DNA of 64,000 nt from Lasiosphaeris hirsuta (Eukaryota; Ascomycota; Sordariomycetes; Sordariales; Lasiosphaeriaceae), in contig JAUKUA010000002.1 of the NCBI GenBank assembly GCA_030549175.1, forward strand, positions 2,232,001-2,296,000, written 5' to 3'. The translations under genes were made by a program, and so were the position numbers. The notes beneath the pieces were generated by a model, which worked only from the letters and a program-made list of their open reading frames with translations, had not been told where the DNA came from and searched no databases. Of the stretch, positions 35,521 to 46,592 are shown piece after piece; the stretch's first letter is position 1, and every line of letters begins with the position of its first letter.

Positions 35521-36834
35521 ACGGGCGGTATTGATCTTCTCAGCAATTTATGTTGTACCGATATATCGAGTGGAATTTGATGGACCTTCCTCTTGCTACT
35601 CGATCGGGTCGGGATCGTAACCTTGGGGTTAGTAGTAATACTAGAGCCCGGGTTTAATAAAGATAGGTAATTAATCGACGGTTTCCTCTCGGGGGGGGGG
35701 GGGGGAGGGGGGCTGGTAGCTGTGACATGATGAAGAATTTGTCGGCTTTATGAAGAAGGTTTGCGAGTTGAAGGAATGGGTAGGTGCGTGTGAACTCGTC
35801 CCGCGGCAGAGGCGACGGCAGCAGCGAAGGGGCGACGGTGGCAGAGAAGTGTTGACAAACAACGCGGGTTTTCAGGCACGTGAACAATTTCTGAATTTAA
35901 AAAGCCTCTTGGGCAGGGTGGGAGTACAGTGCAGTAGTTGTCGGAATTGATGCGTTTTTGAGGAAAGCTGCTTGTGGGAAGAAAGTTGCTTGTTGTGGAA
36001 GAAAGTTTAAGCTAAGGTTAGTTTCGGAGTAGCACAGATACTTTGGAACCTAACTGGGGGAAGGGGCTAACAATTTACTTGTGACAACCTGCACTCCTTT
36101 TGATGGAGTTTGCAATTGTGTGATTGAATTGCTTGTTGCACCTCCCTGGCCTGCGGCCAGAGTGGTGCTACTTAGGAGTTTAAGACCGTCATTGTGGTGG
36201 CTTAACTAGCCACACAGCCACTCTATTTCCCTTGCTCAAGGTTGACTGTTGTTGCCACTATCATAGCAATGCTGACGCCCTCAATTCTAGCATTTTTCAC
36301 TCTGTCCCATCTGACAGAGTAAGGTGTTAGGTGGTTGTAGGGGATTAATTAAATCCTAAACCTCCCAACTGAGTTAAGGATTCCTACCGACCCTTTCTAT
36401 CTAGGCCGAGGTATCTGGAAACGGGAGGGTGCTTTGTAGATTCTGTCATTTGAATCCCGAATCGTCCTACATTTTGCGAAGGTATTCCGCGGAGGTGTTC
36501 TTTATTCTGCGTTCTACATCCTCCAGCAGTGCTCCCGAGGCCTACACTTGCAGGCGTGTGTTACATGAATAAACTTTCATAACTAGCTTAATACTTTTGA
36601 GTGGTTATGACATTAGTTATCTATATCTAGCAAGAGTGTAGCCTTTCTACTGCTTAGATATCGACAGTGAATGGCCTGCTCTATCTAACTCAAGGTCTAA
36701 CTAACGACGCCCCCTTGATGCGGCAAGGCCGCGGTAATTTACACAGTACAAACGAGCCCACTCGAGAGCTTATCCGACCCTCCTCGGCTAGCAAGTATTA
36801 TCTCCTTCCTCCAAAACACACTGGAAGAACTACT
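35521..36834. other. Intergenic stretch between the HNH relic and kgd2
   Basis: No gene was recognised. A poly-G tract (15 G, A, 6 G) lies at 35691-35712. Around 36080-36565 a TGTGAC...TTACA segment resembles a solo LTR, but no target duplication was found. GC content rises here from the transposon block toward the gene block. Confidence 0.5.
35691..35712 (+). repeat. Poly-G tract (G15-A-G6)
   Basis: The G-run is uninterrupted except for one A at 35706. Such a tract can form a G-quadruplex and is a frequent site of length error in assemblies. Confidence 0.9.
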
Positions 36835-38308
36835 TTATAGGAGCATCTTTCTTGGGTCCTCAATGTACTCCTTCACCTTGACCAGGAATTGCACTGCCTC
36901 CCTCCCATCCAATAACCGATGGTCATAGGTAAGTGCGAGATACATCATGGGCCTGATCTCCACATTACCATTGACAGCGATAGGGCGATCCTTGATGGCG
37001 TGGAGGCCAAGCACGGCAGTTTGGGGTAGGTTGATGATGGGCGTTCCCATCAGCGAACCAAATACCCCTCCGTTGCTGATAGTGAATGTGCCGCCTGCCA
37101 TATCCTCAATGGTAAGCTTGTTATCACGAGCCTATGCGAATTGTTAGATGACTTCCCGATGAGACCGAGAGCAACTGGGGGTGGCACACCTTCTTTCCCA
37201 TGTCCGCGATGGACTTCTCGATGCCGACTAGATCCAGGGCCTCGACATTGCGCACAACGGGGGTTACAAGTCCCTTCTCAGTTGCAACTGCGACACTGAT
37301 GTCGACGTAGTCCCTGTACACAATCGTATCACCGCCGTTGGGGCCCTCGATTGACGCGTTGACACCTGGTAAGTCGCGCATTGCGAGAACACATGCGCGG
37401 GAGAAGGCGCTCATGAAGCCGAGCTTGACACCCGTCTTCTTGAGGATCTCGTCCTTGTAGAGCTTACGGAATTCCATCAGGGCCGACATATCAACCTCAT
37501 TGAATGTAGTGAGAGACGCGGCAGTGTTCTGAGACTGCTTGAGGCGTTCGGCAATCCGGAGGCGCATCCGGTTCATCTTAACCTGAAGCACTGGTAAGTA
37601 TTAAAATGAATGACGATGCGCACAACATGATGCATACCCTTCGCTCCTCACGGTTCCCCAGCGTGGCCAGTGTTTCCTTAGGAGTCTGAGCGGCCTTGCT
37701 TTCCTGTTTCGGTACTTCCTTCTTCTCGGGCGTGGGCGCGGGCGGCGGGGCTGGTTTGCTCTGCTCCGTCTTAGGCTCCGGTGCCTTTGTAGACTGCGAC
37801 TCTTTCTCGGGAGCGGTCTCCTTTGCCGCCTCCTCCGTAGGAGCGGCCTCCTTTGACTCAGGAGCAGGCTTATCACCACCCGAGGGCGCGCCTCCAGTCT
37901 CTATGCGCACAAGGTCTTGGCCCACCACGACGGTGTCCTCCTCGTTGGCTAGAAATTCCTTGATCGTTCCTGCCTCGGGAGCATTTACTGCGACATCGAT
38001 CTGTGGTCACATTGACGTGTTAGGGCTGTGTCGCCATATTCCGAACGGGCCGGTTCCACGCATACCTTGTCGGTCTCAATCGTTGCGATCTCCTCGTCCT
38101 GCTCAACAAAGTCGCCAATTTTCTTGTTCCACTGCTTCAGGGTGCCCTCACTAATTGACTCTGCCATCGGCGGCACCTTGATAGTCGTATCGGCGTAGGT
38201 TCGTACATGCTGAAACTGAGCGGGGAGCTGGCGCAACGCAGGATTGACATTGTAGAGCGAGAATCTGGGTGCGGTGCGAGCCGCCATGCGGAGTCCTCGG
38301 TAGAGCAT
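36835..38308 (-). CDS. kgd2: Dihydrolipoamide succinyltransferase (E2 of 2-oxoglutarate dehydrogenase)
   Basis: This E2 transfers the succinyl group from lipoamide to CoA in the mitochondrial 2-oxoglutarate dehydrogenase complex of the TCA cycle. Spliced model on the minus strand: 38066-38308, 37638-38000, 37190-37582, 36835-37131; all junctions are in frame, giving 431 aa. The N-terminus is an Arg-rich mitochondrial presequence. The lipoyl domain carries ETDK with lipoyl Lys81 at the end of exon 1, followed by [12 protein letters not shown] long Pro/Lys/Glu-rich linker (about residues 120-195) follows, with no E3-binding domain visible, as is usual for E2o. The catalytic domain ends with [10 protein letters not shown] (His404, Asp408). 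The start at 38308 was chosen because it opens the presequence. It is divergent from the complex I subunit gene at 39158. KGD2 is the yeast name. Confidence 0.95.
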
Positions 38309-39157
38309 CGTGACGGTGATTGAAGAAGGAGACCTGAGCGTTTTGAGGGAAATTTCGGCGACTGGTCGGATGCAAGGAAGACTCGGCGATGTGGGCTGGA
38401 TGGAATGTCCAGGCTGAAGTCGCTAGCTGACACAGCGAGCCAGGGGTGAAGAAAAGATGGACGGGTCCCGTGGAAAACAAGGATAACCTAGAGAGGGTCA
38501 ATCAAACAACCAAGCAAAAGGCGAAGTCAAAGCTACAGAAGAAACGGGTTGAATGCGGACCCTGGAATTGTAAAATGCAGACAGAGTTCGCAGAGGAGAA
38601 AAAAATACAGCTCCCGGCGCAATTGACAGCTTTCCGACCAAGCGTCTCCTTCCTGCTAAGGGCACTCCAATCGGCTGTGACCTCAGCCTGCATACCCACA
38701 CAAGAAGGTACTTCTGTGACGGCCGCCTGAGGAAGGCACCCAGATCCCGGGCACAGCCGAGGTAGCTCGGGCCCGTTATCGCAACAATCAGTTAATCCGT
38801 TTCCGCCCTGGTATTCTCTCACTGCCTGAGGCTTCAAATGTATCTGAGACCTGGTCATTATCGAAAAGCACTCGCAATTGAGCCTAAGGCAGAAAACCCG
38901 AGCCACCACTGCGTGTGTGGAGCTCTCCAATCCAGCTCATCAATTGAGCCAGGCCAGCTTGTCGACCACAAAGAAGCACCCTCGCTCTTCGACTGCCGCG
39001 CGCTGGGGCAAAACCAGAGCTTATCACGAAACAGGCTACTTCGGCCCTCGGAATCAGCGCTTCATTATCGTGTCGAATTGGCCGCGCAGGCCGCAAGTCG
39101 AGCTCGACGACCCATCTTCAAATTTAGCTAACCGCGAGAGGGAGAAACACGCCCACC
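38309..39157. promoter_or_regulatory. Divergent promoter region between kgd2 and the complex I LYR subunit
   Basis: This 849-bp spacer lies between two start codons pointing away from each other. No TATA box or known operator is obvious. The open frames in it show no recognisable protein. Shared control of two respiratory genes is inferred from the layout only. Confidence 0.5.
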
Positions 39158-39684
39158 ATGACGAGACAGGCAGCGTTGTTTGTGCACCAGGCCGCATCGC
39201 CAGTGAGGAAATACAAAGACGAGTCTGCTAACATTTCCACAGGTCGCTCTACCGTCGCTCACTGAAGCTCGCACTCGACTGGGCTGTCCATCGACACCTC
39301 TGGCGCGGCCAAGCAGTCTACATCCGCTCATTGTTCGAGAAGAATCGCAATGTCACGGATCCTAGACAACAAAGGGTGCGTCATTTAGAACCTGTTGCGC
39401 GTTTACTCAAATAGCTGATAGAATACGCACAGGTGCTGTTGAAGGAGACAGAGAAGCTGTTGGAAAAGTGGAAGCATCCGGATCCATATTTCCCTCCTAC
39501 GGCCCCAGGAGGTGAGCCTTATGTTGGAGTATCCAGTAGCACAGAACGGAGAGCTAATGCCGCTCAGGATCCAAGTACGAGAGAAACTTGCCAGCTCCGC
39601 ATCTCGACCGTAAGCCAACACAGTCCTTTCGTTTCCCGCCTATTTATTGACAGTTCCACAGCCCCTCCGCCGCTGAAGTTTTAG
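39158..39684 (+). CDS. Complex I subunit NDUFB9/B22-like (LYR motif)
   Basis: This is a small accessory subunit of mitochondrial NADH:ubiquinone oxidoreductase. Five exons splice to 98 aa: 39158-39177, 39243-39375, 39433-39511, 39568-39609 and 39662-39684. The LYR motif sits in SLYRRSLKLALDW (residues 8-20). Further landmarks are HLWRGQAVYIRSLFEKN, LLKETEKLLEKWKHPDPY and PTAPGGSKYERN, which match the HPxPY and PGGTxYER pattern of animal NDUFB9. The protein ends in PPPPLKF. The first intron is taken with donor GTTTGT at 39178. A donor GTGAGG at 39203 would leave a 40-bp intron and break the LYR frame. The short exons explain why no long open frame marks this gene. It is convergent with H2A. 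Confidence 0.85.
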
Positions 39685-40095
39685 ACAAGGGGGATATTCT
39701 GGCCGTGGTTGTATATAGAGATTGTAGCTGTACATTGAATCACGAAACTGCTGTCAACGGCGGCAACGACTCAATGACTGTCATTTGAAGCTTAAATACT
39801 TCGAGACCTAGTAAAACTGCAAATCAGCCACACACTCCCAATGATGCCTACACAATCTGAACATGATTGACGCTCATATATCGCATTGCAAAACTAAGGC
39901 ACAAGAAACTCTGCCATGGTATCATTGAAAATGGTTTAAATGCTCAAAAAGTATTTCTCATTCATGACCATGACCATCATGGTATTAATGTACAGGCCCA
40001 AACGCATAAAAAGCCAACCGTTGTCCCTAACCGTGACCCCATATCATGACCCAGTGCCAACCACGAAAGAAAATCGCAAAAACTCAAACCCCGAT
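39685..40095. other. Convergent 3' intergenic region (complex I subunit / H2A)
   Basis: This 411-bp stretch between two stop codons holds the 3' untranslated regions of both genes. No gene or clear structural element was seen. Confidence 0.5.
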
Positions 40096-40673
40096 CTACA
40101 ATTCTTGGCTCGCATTCTTGCCGGTCTTGCCAGTCTTCTTGGGGAGGAGGTCTGCAAACTGTTAGCATTGTGAAACCATCAATTATGCAGGATAAAAACA
40201 TACTTTGATGGATGTTGGGAAGAACACCGCCCTGGGCGATGGTGACGTGCCCAAGGAGCTTGTTCAACTCCTCATCGTTCCGGATAGCGAGCTGAAGATG
40301 ACGAGGGATGATTCTGGTCTTTTTGTTGTCACGGGCAGCATTGCCAGCGAGCTCGAGGATTTCAGCCGCAAGGTACTCGAGAACTGCAGCGAGGTAGACG
40401 GGCGCGCCAGCACCAACGCGCTGAGCGTAGTTGCCCTTACGCAGGAGACGGTGGACACGGCCAACAGGGAAAGCCAAGCCAGCCTTGGAAGAGCGCCTAT
40501 CGGATACTGTTAGTGTTTGCTGCAAAAGAAAAACGCGCCAAAAAGCTGGACGCGACGATGGCAGGCCGCGTCTGCCTGATCCTGGATGCAAGCAGGAAAG
40601 AAAAAGATAAAACTTACGATTGCGCGTTCTTGCTACCACTAGCCTTGCCACCAGACTTGCCGCCGCCAGTCAT
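40096..40673 (-). CDS. Histone H2A
   Basis: This is a core nucleosome histone that dimerises with H2B. Spliced on the minus strand from 40618-40673, 40204-40496 and 40096-40151, it gives 134 aa. It starts [19 protein letters not shown]. The histone fold includes [38 protein letters not shown] and [18 protein letters not shown]. The C-terminus ends NASQEL, so Ser131 lies in the SQ(E/D) motif that is phosphorylated by ATM/ATR-type kinases in DNA damage. Fungal H2A therefore does the job of animal H2A.X. Intron 1 uses the acceptor GATAG just downstream of a CTAAC branch sequence; intron 2 is 52 bp. It is divergently paired with H2B at 42565. Confidence 0.97.
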
Positions 40674-42564
40674 TTTGATGGATTTGTTGGGGAGTTTTTG
40701 GTTGGGAAATGTGGTTTGGTGCGAAAGGGCGAGAAGACGGGAATGTCCTGTTGCGTTGTATGTTGGCGAGCAGAAGTTTGATGAAAGTGTGATGGAGTTG
40801 TAGAAGATGGGTGCTGGTGGGGGATCTGCGAATTAAGTAGTTTTCGCGTCGGGGTGTTGCGAGATCACGGATCACCCACATTTCCCAGGCGTGTTGATCG
40901 GAAAGGTGGAGCTAGTCCCAAAATGGAGGGTGGGTAAAGGGAGCAAAATGGTAACAGCTGAGGTCGGCAATTGGCTGCAGCCCCAACACCGCCAGCCACG
41001 CAAAGGTTGTGTGAGCGGTGCCGAATCAGGCTGGCACGAATCCATGCAAAATGTCCCACTGCTGACTGGGCAATGGAGAGCATGCCTGATTTACAAATAT
41101 TCCAGTCCCCCAGTCAGCAACACGCCCGAATGTATCGTCAAGCTAGAAGCTTGGAGCTAATACCACTCATTCCGATTCCCACGCGACGCGACCCTCATAC
41201 CCATGTTCCCTCAGTGGCAAACTGATCCGCCTTCACGCGATGTGCTTTTTTGCTGATTTGACGTAGATTCCAATGCTCATGCTGTCTCCGCTGATCGCCT
41301 TGGCCTGGCCAAATCTCATTGTGTAGCTGGTGCGCACAAAGGGTTCCCAGTCCGCTCCCCCGCCATCTTCGGATTTGGATTCAAGGCTCGCCCTGCACTA
41401 CCCTTACCTCGTTTTGAAGGGGGATCCAGGATCCACGCCTTATCCCAGCAACGGCAACGGCAACATTTTAGATACTCGATGCATGTCGTTCCTCTTACCG
41501 GTTGTTGGAGGAGCTGAAGAGTTTCGTCAAATATTGGTGTACTAATCTAAGAATGTTCTACATCAGCACATGAATCTGCCCGGCGGGAGGGGATTTATCC
41601 TCAATGGCAATTAGTGTCAATTAGTCTTGTGCTCTCCCATGCTCCTCTTGCTCCCCTACTCTATCTAGCCCCTGAGGAAGGGCATCATTCTAGCTCCACG
41701 TCACATGACATCTACATCTGCATCGCCCCTACTACTTATTTTCCCTGATATTTTTTACATAGTGAGCCCCTAGCGATACCTTCGGCCCGAGATGGTCTTG
41801 TAGCGGGATCCATCAGGCTTAGTCGTTCCCTTCAAAATGTTCACGATGCGGCTCTTCCAGGTGAACCGGGCCGCAAGCCTCATCCATGTCACGAGATCTC
41901 GTGTGGCTAGGTAGAGGGCGTGGCTCATCATCACATCCCAGCCACTCATTGTCGTGGCGGTGCACCCGTCTTTGCGTTTTACTTTTGAACATTAGTGCAG
42001 CATTTTGAGTGCTAGCTCCACTAAGCCTGGATCTACTGCTCCACCATTGGTGGTGAAACGAGGTTTCCATTGGCTGATATATGCCTGTCAGTATTGCATG
42101 GGATAACACGGTGGGATGATTTCGGAGTTGATCTCGAAAAAGATGATTTTACCGAGCTTTTGCCGCGTGCCAACCTTGTCTCGTTATTCGATTATTCCCT
42201 TTCTGGGTGGTTGTTATGACGCTAGGGCCACCGCGACACGCTGTGCTTCAAAGCGAATTTTACCACAGGGGGGGTTGGTTCTGCACCATATTTTTATTTC
42301 GCCAAATCAGGTGCCTTGTCTTCACGCTTTTCCCCACCCCCCACGCGTGCGCTCGCCCCAAATCAATCAGTCAATCAGCAGGACCGCTGGTGCTGGTCGC
42401 GTCCAGCTACAAAAAGGCCACCCCCCTCGCAAACTTCAATTCTTCTTCCACCAACAACTTCTCACCCACAGCCCACCCGCAGATCCATCCATCGTCACGT
42501 AACTCCATCGACAAACCCAGTCGCACTTTTCACCCCGATCTACCGATTTTCTCAAACCGCAAAA
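40674..42564. promoter_or_regulatory. Divergent histone H2A-H2B intergenic region
   Basis: This 1.89-kb region separates the two histone start codons. Near the H2B start there is a TACAAAAAGG stretch (about 42411-42420) and a pyrimidine-rich leader rich in CAAC and TCACCC before the ATG. ATTGG/CCAAT sequences occur at about 40970 and 41270. S-phase co-regulation is known for such pairs, but which sites act here is not shown. Open frames in it show no recognisable protein. Confidence 0.55.
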
Positions 42565-43186
<622 letters not shown>

Positions 43187-43552
43187 GTGCTGGGACTTGG
43201 GTGTTTGTTTTTTCTCGGTTTTCTCTAGGGCATAGGATTTGCTTGGCATTTGGGTGTCATGACGGGACTGGCCAAGGCACGTCGATTCCTTGGAGTCTCT
43301 TAATGCAATGCGTTACGGATGGTCTGCTTTTTTCTGGGGGCAATGTCTTCACACGGTCTACGGGGTTTTGCGGTTGTACAATACACACCTTGATATTGAT
43401 CAAGGCTGGGACGAAATGAAATCGTGCATATGAACAACATCGAAAGACTCACCTCCCTTTGAACTTGGCGATTAAAAACGAATTCTCGATTTATATAACT
43501 AGATTCGCAGCTGGATCCTCCAGTATTTCAACGCTTTGAGAGCTCGTAGCGG
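43187..43552. other. Convergent 3' intergenic region (H2B / SQS1-like)
   Basis: This 366-bp stretch between two stop codons has no gene signal. It presumably holds the two 3' untranslated regions. Confidence 0.5.
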
Positions 43553-45742
43553 TCAACCGAGTCCCGCCTTCGACCTCTTTACAACTTGGACAACTGGTTC
43601 TAGTATTCCCTTGTTGTCGACAGTGCCCAAACCCATTCCTTTCGACCAGCCCATTTTCTCAAGCATGGCGCGGCCCTTGTTCTCCTGGCCGAGTTCAGGA
43701 ACCGATGCGCCGGCAATCTCTCCGTCTCGGTAAGTGGCTGCTTTTCCGCTACCGCCAGATCGGCCCCCTCCTCCCGGGGGTCTAGGCAGCGATTTCCCCT
43801 TGCCGTCGATACGGTGGAAATACTTACGCCGAACCCATAGCGCAGCGTCGTCCACGTGTCTCATGGCGTCTTCCATGCGACTATCGGCATATCTCACAGT
43901 GCGCTTGGTACGATACAAAACAGGTCGGCGCTGGTCGCCTTTACCAGTAGACTGAGATTTGATCTTGAATTTATTGGCAATCTCATGGAGTGTTTTGCGC
44001 GCCTCTTTGTCCATGGGAGGGAATTGAATACTGAGTGACATTAGCTTGGGGTGTCTGGACCAGGCGGTGCTGAAGGTTTGCTCACGTCTCAGCCGGACCA
44101 AGGAGAAATACCACCAGTTCATGTTTGATCTCGTCCAGTGACATGCCTGATTGGTACTTCACGCGGAGGTCGTCGGGGTTAACCTTCTTTCCAAGGAGAC
44201 CCTGGGCGCGAAGTTCCTCGCGCTCCATCTTGCGATTCTTTTTCCGCTCTCTGTCCCTCTCCCAGGCTGTTTTTAAAGCCGTCTCGATCTCCGAGTCGGA
44301 CACATTGAAGGCCGGGGGTTGCTTTCTGCGCCGACCCTTGGCTTGACCACGAATGTTGGGCTGGTTCCAGTCGGTGAGGTCCAGGTCGTCGAAAGCTTCG
44401 GCGAATGAGCTAGCATTGGTATGCGATAGACGGCTATTTCTAGGCCCCCGGGAGGGCCTATCCTTGCTTCCAGAACCGGTTATAGCATAAGAATCCGAGA
44501 AAAGAATCAGCTGGGCGGTGCTGATGCCCATTCGTTCCTGCTTATCAAGAAGCCGGGCAAGGGTTTCGTCATCCAGTTCGGAATCCGTTTCTTGTTCACT
44601 TTCAGAACCTGGTGCCTCTACATCACTCAACCCAGAATCTGGTGTCTCGCCCTCTTCACCCTCGTCGGTTTTGGCAGATAGGCCAGTCAGTTGCAATCCA
44701 TCCCCGTGCGCAGATTCCACACCAAAGACGTCATGGTAACCACTAAGTTCTCTCTGACTGTTCAACGCGTGGAGGATAAAATCGTCTTCTGAATTGGCGG
44801 CCATGTTGGCAATGTAATCCGCTAGGATTGCATCCTCGTCGTCATCATTCGGATCAGTGCCAACGCCAACGCCATCATGGTGGTGCTTTAGCGATCTTTC
44901 TCCAAGCTTAGGGGATAGGTCAGGATTGACATAGAGCTGAGCGGCAACAGTCTCAATCATGCGAGTCCCAAGCTCGGTCTCCCCAACCGCCTGAGGCTGC
45001 TTCCCATGGGGTCCAGGGCAGTCAGCTGTCTTATCCGGTTTGACCGGAAGGTTACAAGATCTACCCTTGAAAAGAATAATTTCTTCGCTAGAGTCCGAAT
45101 TCTCAGACATAGATCGAGGACTTGGGATGTTAATAGGCGGGGATTCGACACGATTCGTGTTTTTGTCTCGGTTAAGGTCAAAGAAGAAAAGTTCGGATGA
45201 AACTGTGCCTTGAACACGGTTATCAAGTTTGAGGTCAGAACTAACCATACCGCCGGGCGAGGGATTAGTAAATGACAGTTTTTCGACCTTGAGTGTAACT
45301 TCGGTGGTAATAGCGGCCTGTAAGTTGGGCTCGACGGCGGCCTTACTCCCGGAGTCACCTCTTGAAACTCCGCGGTCCCCATCAGCAAGCTCCTCTACAG
45401 TCTTTTCCCGTGCAGGCTCAGACTTGAAATCCTTGAGAGGCTCGACAAAGCCGGCGCTCACGAACATTACCGGTCTTTGTCGCAAGATTCCACCGTGGCT
45501 TGAGAGAGAGGTATGAGAAATGGTGTTCCTTGCCTCCTCCTGCATTGTGAATCCTGATTAGAATTAGTTCCTACTTTGTGGCATGGATTTTGATGTCGTG
45601 GAGCGGCAATAGGCTCACCGTTTGTAGGTCTTATGATGTTGAAAGACGAGACGTCCCTACCTCTGGTGAGGTTTACTGGAGTATGAGCACGAGCGGCTCT
45701 TGCCCCAGGCGGGGGCGGCCGCTTTCCCTTGCGGTTCCGCAT
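43553..45742 (-). CDS. sqs1: SQS1-like R3H and G-patch protein
   Basis: SQS1/Pfa1 of yeast is a G-patch cofactor of the DEAH helicase Prp43 in splicing and ribosome biogenesis. The spliced model on the minus strand is 45619-45742, 44086-45553 and 43553-44030, 689 aa. The start at 45742 opens a basic, Arg/Pro-rich N-terminus (MRNRKGKRPPPPGARAAR). The first 450 residues are acidic and low in complexity, with segments such as SEQETDSELDDETLARLL. An R3H region (about residues 505-585) includes SLDEIKHELVVFLL, FPPMDKEARKTLHEIANKF and RRPVLYRTKRT. The G-patch at the C-terminus (about 640-689) has GRAMLEKMGWSKGMGLG and ends KRSKAGLG. The intron at 45554-45618 was needed to attach the N-terminus. It is divergent from ATG4 and convergent with H2B. 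Confidence 0.88.
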
Positions 45743-46592
45743 GGGTACTACAGTGACGCACAAACAGACGTGAGCGAGGCTGTGCCTGTCGAGGTTTTCG
45801 CTTCAGGACAAATTGAAGAGTTGGTGCGGGGCCAGCGGGACGACAAGATTGTGGCGATTTTGGTATTGAGCCCCTAAAGAGAGGCTTTGTTTTTGGCCCA
45901 AAAACACTGGTCCACTTGTTTCGTTCAGTTTCCGCAGAGGGAGGAGAATGCAACCGTTTGGCGAAGGTTCTTTGGTGGTTTGGTGTGGAATGGTGAGAAG
46001 GTGGACTCCAAAGTCATCCATTGCATCGATGTTGATTGATGGATAGGGTTAGGGTAATTAGTGGGTCAGAAGGAGTGCCTGCCAGTGCCAGGACGCTCCC
46101 GTCACAGGACACGGATGCCCACTTAGTATTTGCGGGCAGGCAGCCGCCAGTTCCAGCCACCCACGGGTGGAGTCCCCCGCGGCTCAGATGACATACCCCC
46201 TTCCCTCGCAGTCGCCCGCCCAACACTAAATCATCAACCACCAGTTTCTCGAAGTCAGCGGTATTCGTTGCTCTCGGTCCTCTACATGATCTGCACCAGG
46301 CAAGCCTCACGCTAAAGCTCCAGCACCATCGCTTTGTGATATTGACGTTCTTTATTTCGGCCATACTCGACCCCTACATCCCTGCAGACGAGTGCTGGCG
46401 GCGGCCCACGTTGAGCATCCATCAAAGTCGCAGGGACTACGATCCCCATCGTTCCGCGCTCACCATCCGTGGTACACCAAAACTTGTGCAGTACCCCGTC
46501 GACTCTGTGGTGTGGACTATATGAAGCCCGCGCGGCTGAGCGGTACCTGGCAGTCCACAGTTTCGGGTACGTCGCCGAAGCTGGTGGGCGCC
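45743..46592. promoter_or_regulatory. Divergent promoter region between sqs1 and atg4
   Basis: This 850-bp spacer between two start codons contains a telomere-like motif, TAGGGTTAGGGTAA, at 46044-46057. It resembles the telobox/RPG-type motifs often found upstream of translation and ribosome-biogenesis genes. No TATA box was identified. An in-frame upstream ATG for atg4 exists at 46521. Confidence 0.5.
46044..46057 (+). promoter_or_regulatory. Telomere-like (telobox) motif
   Basis: The motif contains two adjacent TTAGGG-type units in the sqs1-atg4 spacer, 302 bp before the sqs1 start. Such motifs bind Myb/SANT-type factors in several fungi and plants. Function here is inferred. Confidence 0.35.

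Noticed and set aside
36080..36565. Possible solo LTR (TGTGACAACC ... TGTTACA)
   Set aside because: The ends look right, but the flanking 5-mers (TTACT and TGAAT) do not match and no second copy is in the window.
37696..38154. Plus-strand 152-codon frame over kgd2
   Set aside because: Antisense to the Pro/Lys-rich linker of kgd2; composition follows from that.
39977..40651. 224-codon minus-strand frame as one exon for H2A
   Set aside because: It reads through both H2A introns; the spliced model gives a standard 134-residue H2A.
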